A stretch of DNA of 64,000 bases, from assembly GCF_024519315.1 (NCBI RefSeq), contig NZ_JANIIC010000056.1, forward strand, positions 1 to 64,000, read 5' to 3'. Of this stretch, positions 8,836 to 18,101 are shown one piece after another. Made by a program: the position numbers and the translations under genes. The stretch is from Streptomyces malaysiensis subsp. samsunensis. Its GTDB lineage: Bacteria > Actinomycetota > Actinomycetes > Streptomycetales > Streptomycetaceae. Within the stretch, counting starts at the first letter, position 1, and each line of letters starts with the position of its first letter. A model generated the notes under the pieces. It did no database searches. It was not told the DNA's origin and saw nothing but the letters and a program-made list of their open reading frames with translations.

Positions 8836-9366
8836 CTACTCCTGCGCCGCGCGCGCCGCCTGACCGGGGTCGTCGGCCTCCTGCTCCACGTTCAACCGGT
8901 GCAGCAGCCTGGCGAGTTCGGCCACCTCGCTGCGCTCCCACGCGGCGAGCCGGCGGGCGTAGCGCGCCCGCCGGGCGCCCCGCACGGCGCGGAAGCGGCT
9001 GCGGCCCTCCTCGGTCAACTCCACCAGGAAGGCCCGGCCGTCGGCCGGATCGGGCGTCCGCGTCACCAGGCCGAGCCCTTCGATGGCGCGCAGCTGACGG
9101 CTCATCGTGGCCTTTCCGACGCCCACGAAGGCCGCGAGGTCGGTGGCGCGCTGTGGACCGGCGTCCTCCAGCCGCATCAGCAGCCCGTAGGCGGCGGATT
9201 CGAGCTCGGGGTGGACCTCCCGGGCCAATTCCCCCGAGGCGGCGCGGGCCCTGCGGAGGAAAACCGCCAATTCGCGCTCCAGAGCGAGGAATGCGTGGTC
9301 CACACCAATGCCGCCCGCGGTGCCGCCCTCACCCCGCCCAGGGGACAGTCCCCCATTGTTGTGCAC
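8836..9366 (-). CDS. MarR-family transcriptional regulator
   Basis: A 176-residue winged-helix repressor. The recognition region reads RATDLAAFVGVGKATMSRQLRAIEGLGLVTR, written in two parts: RATDLAAFVGVGKATMSR then QLRAIEGLGLVTR, followed by the wing DPADGRAFLVELTEEG. The GTG start at 9366 has GGAGAGG about 8 bases upstream. The perfect inverted repeat at 9386-9400 just upstream is a likely autoregulatory operator. Ligand and other targets are unknown. Confidence 0.88.
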   Translation of the reverse strand: MHNNGGLSPGRGEGGTAGGIGVDHAFLALERELAVFLRRARAASGELAREVHPELESAAYGLLMRLEDAGPQRATDLAAFVGVGKATMSRQLRAIEGLGLVTRTPDPADGRAFLVELTEEGRSRFRAVRGARRARYARRLAAWERSEVAELARLLHRLNVEQEADDPGQAARAAQE

Positions 9367-9385
9367 GTCAGAGCCCTCTCCGGGT

Positions 9386-9400
9386 TTTCACTTGGTGAAA
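9386..9400. promoter_or_regulatory. Candidate MarR operator
   Basis: Perfect inverted repeat TTTCAC-TTG-GTGAAA, 20 bases upstream of the MarR start and about 170 bases upstream of the muramidase gene on the other strand. Size and symmetry suit a MarR dimer. It is inferred from position only. Confidence 0.5.
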
Positions 9401-9572
9401 GTTTCTATCATGCGCAGCAGTTACCGCAGCTCCACCAGTATTTCGCAGGATTAGACCAACGGCATCACACCTTCCCCCTTCCGTCCGCCTATCTACGCCC
9501 GTAGCGTCGATCCTGACATGGTCATTCCAATCGGACGTCCCTCTCCCCCACCGAGGCTTCGGAGGTAACGCC

Positions 9573-10421
9573 ATGCCCGCGCACAGACCTGGTTCGACCC
9601 GAGGCGCCATCAGCGCGCTGATCGGTGTTCTCGCCGCTCTACTCGCCATGACCGTCGCACTGCCCGGCTCGGCGTTCGCCGCCCAGGGCGAGGGTGACAA
9701 GGCCATCCCCCACCCCGAGCAGGACTGGGCGGGTTCACAGATACTCAAGCACGAGGGCGGATCCACGACCGGTGAACAGCCGCTGGGGCTGCTCGCCACC
9801 GTCGAAGGCGTGGACGTCAGCAGCCACCAGGGCAATGTCAACTGGGCGACGCTGTGGAGCAGCGGTGTCCGGTTCGCCTATGTCAAGGCGACCGAGGGCA
9901 CCAGCTACACCAATCCGAACTTCACCCAGCAGTACAACGGCTCGTACAACGTCGGCATGATCCGTGGCTCGTACCACTTCGCCCTGCCGAACAACTCGAC
10001 CGGCGCCGCGCAGGCCAACTACTTCGTCGACCACGGCGGCGGCTGGTCCAAGGACGGCAAGACGCTGCCCGGCGCGCTCGACATGGAGTACAACCCATAC
10101 GGCGCGACCTGCTACGGACTGAGCGCCAGTGCGATGGTCAACTGGATCAAGTCCTTCAGCAGCACCTACAAGTCGCGCACCGGTCGGGATCCGGTGATCT
10201 ACACCTCCACCAGCTGGTGGAAGACCTGCACGGGCAACTCCGCCGCCTTCGGCGGCATCAACCCGCTGTGGATTCCGCGCTACGGCTCGTCCGTCGGTGA
10301 GCTTCCGGCCGGCTGGGGCTTCCACACCATCTGGCAGTACACCTCCACCGGTCCGACGGTCGGCGATCACAACAAGTTCAACGGCGCCATGGACCGGCTT
10401 CAGGCGCTCGCCAACGGTTGA
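9573..10421 (+). CDS. Secreted GH25 muramidase (lysozyme)
   Basis: N-acetylmuramidase of glycoside hydrolase family 25 that cuts the glycan strands of peptidoglycan; 282 residues. A Sec signal peptide ends near AFAAQGEG (~36). The GH25 start GVDVSSHQGNVNW, the central acidic pair LDMEYN, and IWQYTSTG near the end give the fold and active-site carboxylates. The strong GGAGG is 5-10 bases before the ATG. It is the only gene on its transcript and ends at a strong hairpin shared with the convergent Uma2 gene. Confidence 0.95.
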   Translation: MPAHRPGSTRGAISALIGVLAALLAMTVALPGSAFAAQGEGDKAIPHPEQDWAGSQILKHEGGSTTGEQPLGLLATVEGVDVSSHQGNVNWATLWSSGVRFAYVKATEGTSYTNPNFTQQYNGSYNVGMIRGSYHFALPNNSTGAAQANYFVDHGGGWSKDGKTLPGALDMEYNPYGATCYGLSASAMVNWIKSFSSTYKSRTGRDPVIYTSTSWWKTCTGNSAAFGGINPLWIPRYGSSVGELPAGWGFHTIWQYTSTGPTVGDHNKFNGAMDRLQALANG

Positions 10422-10517
10422 GCCCCCCGAAGCCCCGGCCGAGCCGAGCGCCGGCCGAGCCCGCTGAGCTCCGGTTGGGCCCCGCGGCTCGTCACCCCCC
10501 ACATTCGGCGGTGCCCT

Positions 10518-10549
10518 CCGGCGTACGGACAGGACTGTCTGTACGCCGG
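10518..10549. terminator. Bidirectional terminator hairpin
   Basis: CCGGCGTACGGACAG (10518-10532) pairs with CTGTCTGTACGCCGG (10535-10549) over 15 positions with one G-U wobble and an almost absent loop. It sits between the convergent muramidase and Uma2 genes, so it can terminate both. Confidence 0.75.
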
Positions 10550-10562
10550 GGGCGTCGGCGGG

Positions 10563-11168
10563 TCAGTCGCGGGGGAACTCGTCGGTCTTGAGCGTCAGGT
10601 CGACGGCGGTGTTCGTCAGGTCGAGATCCTGGCCGAAGTGAATCGACAGCTCACTGAGGTAGTCGCCCTCCTTGGGCTCGGTGAACAGGTGGCATTTGCC
10701 GGTGTAGGGGTCCGCGATCAGGTAGACGGGAACCCCAGCCTCCGCGTAGGCCGCCTTCTTCGGGCCGTAGTCGTTCGCGGCCGTGCCCTTCGAGATCACC
10801 TCGGCGACGAACTCAACGTCCTGATAGCGCCACAAGCCCTTGGCATCCATAGCCGCACCCTTGGCGACCAGGGTCACATCGGTCGCGAAGCCGTTGAGAT
10901 GGCCCGGGTAGTCGATACGGACATCCGACTTGATCCGCGTGCGCGGGAATTGCGCACGTAGCTGGTCGTAGATGTCGGCGATGATGTCCCAGTGGGTGTT
11001 CCTCTGCGGCGACATGAAGATGTGTCCCTCGACAATCTCGACCTTGAATCCCTCGGGGACGGGCATCTTCTCGAGCCACTCGAACATCGCGTCCAAGGTC
11101 CGCTCGTCGCTGCTGTCGGCCATCTCGATCCTGTCAGTGTCGATCCGGTCAATCTCCATGACGGTCAC
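10563..11168 (-). CDS. Uma2-family restriction-endonuclease-fold protein
   Basis: A 201-residue Uma2 (DUF820) protein with the PD-(D/E)xK nuclease fold. This family is common in Streptomyces and cyanobacteria and its role is not established. Visible catalytic-type residues are Asp in FATDVTLV, Glu in FVAEVIS and Lys in GPKKAAYAEAGVPVYLIAD. The GTG start at 11168 has GGGGAGGAG 7 bases upstream, better placed than for the ATG at 11159. The N-terminus carries a short internal repeat (DRIDTDRIEM). No toxin-antitoxin partner is next to it. Confidence 0.85.
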   Translation of the reverse strand: MTVMEIDRIDTDRIEMADSSDERTLDAMFEWLEKMPVPEGFKVEIVEGHIFMSPQRNTHWDIIADIYDQLRAQFPRTRIKSDVRIDYPGHLNGFATDVTLVAKGAAMDAKGLWRYQDVEFVAEVISKGTAANDYGPKKAAYAEAGVPVYLIADPYTGKCHLFTEPKEGDYLSELSIHFGQDLDLTNTAVDLTLKTDEFPRD

Positions 11169-11245
11169 CGTGCCGCTCCTCCCCGCCGCACACCGAACGT
11201 ATGCGACCGGTTAGTCCAACGATACGCACGGCCGAGAGGTCACGC

Positions 11246-11284
11246 GTGGCCCGGAACCCCGTTCGACACGGGGCCCCGGGCCAC
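11246..11284 (-). terminator. Strong hairpin after lon
   Basis: GTGGCCCGG-AA-CCCCGT (11246-11262) pairs with ACGGGG-CC-CCGGGCCAC (11268-11284) across a 5-base loop. It lies 20-60 bases past the lon stop codon on the minus strand and is the probable lon terminator. Confidence 0.65.
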
Positions 11285-11304
11285 GGCGCCACCGACAGCG
11301 TCCG

Positions 11305-13734
<2,430 letters not shown>

Positions 13735-13755
13735 GATCTCCCCTTCGGCAGGCAA

Positions 13756-13776
13756 GTTGAGTCAGTAGGACTCAAT
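13756..13776 (-). promoter_or_regulatory. HAIR element (HspR operator) upstream of lon
   Basis: TTGAGT-N7-ACTCAA (13757-13762 and 13770-13775) matches the core of the HspR-associated inverted repeat CTTGAGT-N7-ACTCAAG. It is 22 bases upstream of the lon start. HspR repression of lon is known in Streptomyces, so heat-shock regulation is expected here. Confidence 0.85.
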
Positions 13777-13808
13777 AAGTCAATGCCCATTCAATGCGCG
13801 AAGGGGCC

Positions 13809-14708
13809 TCAGGTGTTCCCGGAGGCTCGTTCGCTGTGAGCGAAGCGGCGTCCGGCGCCGTCGCCGACGTTCGAGGAGGGCCGCCACCTGGCGTTTCGCC
13901 GGATGTACGGCCAGCAGACGACGCCGATCAGCAGGGCGAAGGCATGGCCCCACCCGGTGAGCGGATCGATGCCCACGACGCTCCCGGCGGCGAGCGCGAG
14001 GCCGATCCCGCCGAGCAGCGCCCACCGCCGCCGGGGCGGCAGCAGCCCGGCGAGCGCGGCGGCGCAGGCGATCAGCCCGTAGCTGACCCCGTAGTCGAGG
14101 CGCCGCAGCGAACTGGCCGGGAGATGCCCGACGGCCACGGAGGCGGCCACCGGGAGCTCGGTGAGCAGCGTCGCCAGCACATGGCCGAGCAGGAACACCC
14201 CTGCGGTGCGCACCGCGCCGACGCGCCGCTCCAGCGTGCCGAGCACCAAGGGGAAGGCGAGCAGATACGGGGAGGTGATCCCGCCCACCGCCCACAATGC
14301 GCTGACCAGCAGTGTCAGCAGCGGCCGCTGGGAGAGGTGGGCCACATCGGTGCTGGAGCCCACGAGCAGATCGCGCACCGTACCGGGGTCGCCGAGATGG
14401 GTGTAGAGCCCGGTGCCGAGCAGGACGAGCGTGTAGCCGAGGGTGAACGGCACGGCGATGAGCGTGTGCGAGAGCCGCCGCAGCCGCGCCGCCATGGCCG
14501 CCGTACGGCGCCCGCGCCCCGCCCCGGCGGCCGGCACCCGCGGTGTGCCGACCCCGATGGCCGCGGGCCCGGCGCAGCTCGCCACCAGCCGCCAACCGGC
14601 CGCGCGGGCGCACGGGACCGCGAGGGCGGCACCCCCGGCCTCGTCCGCGTCGCCCCCGTCCGCCGCCCGCGCGCCCGGGACGGCCGTCCCCCGTATCGAT
14701 GTCGTCAA
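13809..14708 (-). CDS. Rhomboid-like integral membrane protein
   Basis: A polytopic membrane protein resembling the Streptomyces rhomboid-like group. Hydrophobic segments occur at TLIAVPFTLGYTLVLLGTG, LLTLLVSALWAVGG, AGVFLLGHVLATLLTEL, YGVSYGLIACAAALAGLL, ALLGGIGLALAAGSVVGI and FALLIGVVCWPYI. A rhomboid Ser protease would need GxSG; here YGVSYG occupies that place and GHVLATLL resembles the helix 2 motif. Proteolysis is therefore uncertain. The start is unclear: TTG at 14708 has GAGGAAGGGG upstream, while ATG at 14495 sits right before the first membrane segment without a clear ribosome site. Function unknown. Confidence 0.65.
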   Translation of the reverse strand: MTTSIRGTAVPGARAADGGDADEAGGAALAVPCARAAGWRLVASCAGPAAIGVGTPRVPAAGAGRGRRTAAMAARLRRLSHTLIAVPFTLGYTLVLLGTGLYTHLGDPGTVRDLLVGSSTDVAHLSQRPLLTLLVSALWAVGGITSPYLLAFPLVLGTLERRVGAVRTAGVFLLGHVLATLLTELPVAASVAVGHLPASSLRRLDYGVSYGLIACAAALAGLLPPRRRWALLGGIGLALAAGSVVGIDPLTGWGHAFALLIGVVCWPYIRRNARWRPSSNVGDGAGRRFAHSERASGNT

Positions 14709-14932
14709 CGTCCGCGCCCCTTCCTCACTCCCGCCTCCGCTCCCCCTGCCCTGCGCATTTCCGCCACGCTCGAACAACAACCCGGGTGCCGTGAGTCATC
14801 TCACCTCCCCCCGAGCTGTGATGTGGACGACGCCACGCCACGCCCGCCGGGCGACCGTGGAATCGGTTGGACCGGTGGGCGGGGCGGCGCGAGGATGGCG
14901 GCGTCAGAACCATCCGGGAGGACCCCACCCCT

Positions 14933-15658
14933 ATGCAGCCGCAGCCGATGTACGACCTCCACCCCGCCGACGACGACCGGCCGGTGACCGTCGACCGCCG
15001 GGAGGGCCCGTACGGCGAGGTGGTGCTGCGGCGGCGCGGCGGAGGGCCGTCGGGCGAGGCCGTCTTCGAGATCATCGCCAATGGGTGCTTCCTCATGGAC
15101 ACCTCCGACGGCCGCTCCGAGCGGCTGCTCATCCGCACCGCCCTCGACGCGCTGCCCGCCGACCGCCCCTCCCCCGCACTGCTCATCGGCGGGCTGGGCG
15201 TGGGGTTTTCGCTGGTCGAGGCGGCGGCGGAGCCCCGGTGGGGGCGGATCGCGGTGGTCGAGCGGGAGGCGGCGGTGATCGACTGGCACCGCGACGGCCC
15301 CCTGGCGGCCGTATCCGCCGGGGCGCTGGCCGATCCGCGCACCGAGATCCTCCACACGGATCTGGTCGAGTGGCTGCGGACCGGCCCGGAGACCTATGAC
15401 GCGCTGTGCCTGGACATCGACAACGGCCCCGACTGGACCGTCACCGAGGGCAACGACGGCCTCTACTCCCCCACGGGGCTCGCAGCCTGCGCGGCGCGCC
15501 TCGCACCGGGCGGGGTGCTGGCCGTCTGGTCGGCGCAGCCGTCGCCCGCGTTCGAGCGATCTCTCCGGAATGCCGGGTTCACGCGGGTGCGTACGGAAGA
15601 GGTCAGCGTTGCCCGGGGTGTTCCCGACGTCGTGCATCTCGCGGTTCGGGGCGCGTAG
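14933..15658 (+). CDS. Spermidine-synthase-fold methyltransferase-like protein
   Basis: A 241-residue protein of the spermidine/spermine synthase fold (Rossmann class I). It has ALLIGGLGVGFSLVEAA at the nucleotide-binding site, IAVVERE as the acidic strand end, and YDALCLDIDNGPDW further on. It lacks the N-terminal tetramerisation domain of true SpeE, so polyamine synthesis is not certain. The ATG at 14933 has GGGAGGA about 11 bases upstream; an earlier in-frame start looks non-coding. It is divergent from the membrane protein gene and upstream of the two-component pair. Confidence 0.8.
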   Translation: MQPQPMYDLHPADDDRPVTVDRREGPYGEVVLRRRGGGPSGEAVFEIIANGCFLMDTSDGRSERLLIRTALDALPADRPSPALLIGGLGVGFSLVEAAAEPRWGRIAVVEREAAVIDWHRDGPLAAVSAGALADPRTEILHTDLVEWLRTGPETYDALCLDIDNGPDWTVTEGNDGLYSPTGLAACAARLAPGGVLAVWSAQPSPAFERSLRNAGFTRVRTEEVSVARGVPDVVHLAVRGA

Positions 15659-15762
15659 CAAAGCCGCGTACGCTGGCTTTACGCTTGCTTGCCTACCAAA
15701 CGCGGCTGAGCGATGACCAGGCGCGAGCCGCGGGTTTCACCGGAAGACGCAGGGGCGGGCGT

Positions 15763-16503
15763 ATGGAGCAGACTCACAACGGTCACAACGGGACCGCCAC
15801 GACCACCCCTGGCGCACAGCGCCGGGTCCTCGTCGTCGAGGACGATCCGACCATAGTGGACGCCATCGCGGCCCGGCTGCGTGCCGAGGGGTTCCAGGTC
15901 CAGACGGCGGGAGACGGTCCGGCGGCGGTCGACACGGCCGAGGCGTGGCAGCCCGATCTGCTGGTTCTCGACGTGATGCTGCCCGGCTTCGACGGTCTCG
16001 AGGTCTGCCGCAGAGTACAGGCCCGGCGGCCGGTGCCCGTGCTGATGCTGACCGCGCGCGACGACGAGACCGACATGCTGGTGGGGCTCGGGGTCGGCGC
16101 CGACGACTACATGACCAAGCCGTTCTCCATGCGCGAGCTGGCCGCCCGGGTGCATGTGCTGCTCCGGCGGGTCGAGCGGGCGGCGCTGGCCGCGCACACC
16201 CCGCGCAGCGGGATCCTGCGCCTGGGCGAGCTGGAGATCGACCACGCCCAGCGGCGGGTGCGGGTGCGCGGCTCGGATGTGCACCTCACCCCGACCGAGT
16301 TCGATCTGCTGGTCTGTCTGGCGAACACCCCGCGCGCGGTGCTCTCCCGTGAGCAGCTGCTGGCCGAGGTGTGGGACTGGGCGGACGCCTCGGGCACCCG
16401 CACCGTGGACAGCCACATCAAGGCGCTGCGCCGGAAGATCGGCGCGGAACGGATCCGTACGGTGCACGGCGTCGGCTACGCCCTGGAGACCCCGGCGGCA
16501 TGA
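15763..16503 (+). CDS. OmpR/PhoB-family response regulator
   Basis: DNA-binding response regulator, 246 residues. The receiver domain has EDDP, phosphoacceptor Asp70 in LLVLDVMLPGFDG, LTARDDE and the conserved Lys in MTKPFSM. The C-terminal winged helix has HLTPTEFDLLVCLANTP and VDSHIKALRRKIG. The ATG at 15763 is preceded by AGGGG. Its stop overlaps the kinase start as ATGA, so the pair is one translationally coupled operon. The signal and regulon are unknown. Confidence 0.95.
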   Translation: MEQTHNGHNGTATTTPGAQRRVLVVEDDPTIVDAIAARLRAEGFQVQTAGDGPAAVDTAEAWQPDLLVLDVMLPGFDGLEVCRRVQARRPVPVLMLTARDDETDMLVGLGVGADDYMTKPFSMRELAARVHVLLRRVERAALAAHTPRSGILRLGELEIDHAQRRVRVRGSDVHLTPTEFDLLVCLANTPRAVLSREQLLAEVWDWADASGTRTVDSHIKALRRKIGAERIRTVHGVGYALETPAA

Positions 16504-17852
16504 AGAGGGCCCTCTGGGCACGCAGGGTCACCGAGCTCTGGGCGCGCCGGGCCCCCAAGCGCTGGGCACGCAAGGGCTGGGCACTCAAGGCCGCACGCCG
16601 GGCGCCCAGGGGCTGGGCCCGCCGGGCTCCCGGGGGCTGGGCGCGCCGGGCTCCCGGGGGCTGGGCGCGCAGGGTTCCCAAGGTCTGCCGGATGCCCGGG
16701 GACCCCAAGGGGCGCCGGGCGTGGTCCCGCGCCACCTGGGCCCGGATCTGGAAGGCGCTGCGCCCCTTCGACCCGTACCGCTCGGTCAAGGCGGCGCTGG
16801 GGGCGCTGGTCGTCGGCTCGGTGATCATCACCACGCTGCTGGTCTTCGCGGCGATGCACTCCGACACCGAGCTGCGCGTCATCACCATCTTCTCGATCAT
16901 CGCCTCGCTGCTGATCACCCAGTTCGTGGCGAACGGGCTGACCGCCCCGCTGGACGAGATGACCGCCGTCACCCGGGCGATGGCGAACGGCGACTACACC
17001 CGGCGGGTGCGGGCGGCGCAGCGCCGGGACGAGTTCGGCGACCTGGCGTCCGCGTTCAACCGGATGGCGGCCGACCTGGAGGCGGTGGACACCCACCGCA
17101 AGGAGCTGGTGGCCAATGTCTCGCATGAGCTGCGCACCCCGATCGCGGCGCTGCGCGCGGTGCTGGAGAACGTGGTGGACGGGGTGTCGGACGCCGATCC
17201 GGAGACCATGCGGGTCGCACTGAAGCAGACCCAGCGCCTGGGCCGCCTGGTGGATCAGCTGCTCGACCTCTCCCGGCTCGACAACGGGGTGGTGCCGCTG
17301 CACACGCGGCGGTTCGAGGTCTGGCCGTATCTGGCCGGGATCCTCAAGGAGGCCGGCATGGCCAAGGGCGCGGAGTCCCATTCGGGCGCGCACACCCGTA
17401 AGGACGTCCATCTCAACCTGGACGTCTCCCCGCCCGAGCTGACCGCCCACGCCGACGCCGAGCGGCTGCACCAGGTGATGGCGAACCTGATCGACAACGC
17501 GGTGAAGCACAGCCCGGCGCACGGCCGGGTGACCGTGCGCGCCCGGCGCGGCGAGGGCCCGGAGAGCCTGGAGCTGGAGGTGCTGGACGAGGGCCCCGGC
17601 ATCCCGGAGGCGGAGCGGCACCGCGTCTTCGAGCGGTTCAACCGGGGCGGGCTCTCCCCGGACGGCTCGGCGGACGGCCGGCGGCGGCCGGGCCCGGCCA
17701 GCGACGGCGGCACCGGTCTGGGGCTGGCGATCGCGCGCTGGGCGGTGGATCTGCACGGCGGGCGGATAGGGGTGGCGGAGTCGCCGCGCGGCTGCCGGAT
17801 CAAGGTCAGCATCCCCGGACCGGCACCGGAACCCGAACCGGGCACCCCCTGA
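16500..17852 (+). CDS. Sensor histidine kinase with repetitive cationic N-terminus
   Basis: Partner kinase of the preceding regulator, 450 residues. Before the first membrane segment lie about 90 residues rich in Arg, Trp and Ala, including three 8-residue GWARRAPG-type repeats (residues ~38-61). Two transmembrane helices (GALVVGSVIITTLLVFAAM and VITIFSIIASLLITQFV) are separated by only a few residues. HAMP follows, then HisKA with His209 in NVSHELRTP, then HATPase with NLIDNAVKHS, DEGPGIP and GTGLGLAIA. With almost no outside loop it probably senses in the membrane or cytoplasm. Confidence 0.94.
   Translation: MKRALWARRVTELWARRAPKRWARKGWALKAARRAPRGWARRAPGGWARRAPGGWARRVPKVCRMPGDPKGRRAWSRATWARIWKALRPFDPYRSVKAALGALVVGSVIITTLLVFAAMHSDTELRVITIFSIIASLLITQFVANGLTAPLDEMTAVTRAMANGDYTRRVRAAQRRDEFGDLASAFNRMAADLEAVDTHRKELVANVSHELRTPIAALRAVLENVVDGVSDADPETMRVALKQTQRLGRLVDQLLDLSRLDNGVVPLHTRRFEVWPYLAGILKEAGMAKGAESHSGAHTRKDVHLNLDVSPPELTAHADAERLHQVMANLIDNAVKHSPAHGRVTVRARRGEGPESLELEVLDEGPGIPEAERHRVFERFNRGGLSPDGSADGRRRPGPASDGGTGLGLAIARWAVDLHGGRIGVAESPRGCRIKVSIPGPAPEPEPGTP
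16611..16682 (+). repeat. Three 24-bp in-frame tandem repeats
   Basis: Units start at 16611, 16635 and 16659. The first two differ at one base; the third has diverged at its end. Each encodes GWARRAPG or a near variant. Less regular LWARR/RWARK octads precede them. The array lies inside the sensor kinase N-terminus. Confidence 0.85.
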
Positions 17853-17931
17853 GATCAAAGCTGAAGTAAAATCGAACCTGTCGCGCACATACGAGCGGCA
17901 GGGGTGCACGTCTGCGCTGCCCCGCGCCCGA

Positions 17932-17959
17932 GGAAACACACGAAACCCCGTGTGTTTCC
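17932..17959. terminator. 11-bp perfect hairpin between kinase gene and kgd
   Basis: GGAAACACACG (17932-17942) pairs perfectly with CGTGTGTTTCC (17949-17959) across a 6-base loop. It lies 80 bases after the kinase stop and about 140 bases before kgd. It is probably a terminator, but it is less GC-rich than others in the window and could be a regulatory site for kgd. Confidence 0.5.
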
Positions 17960-18101
17960 CGGTCGGACATGCACTGAAACCCGCCAATCAATGTGACTTG
18001 CACGACGATGACCAGTGCGACCTGCACGTAAGGGTCCAGAAGGCGTAGCCTTTATTCCCGCTGTCCACCACCTTAGGAAGCGGAAGAGGGCGGTTGCCGC
18101 C

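Noticed and set aside
14709..14780. A longer start (TTG at 14780) for the rhomboid-like protein
   Set aside because: No ribosome site and a Gly/Ser-rich, unconserved-looking extension; TTG 14708 has a better upstream sequence, though the true start may be ATG 14495.
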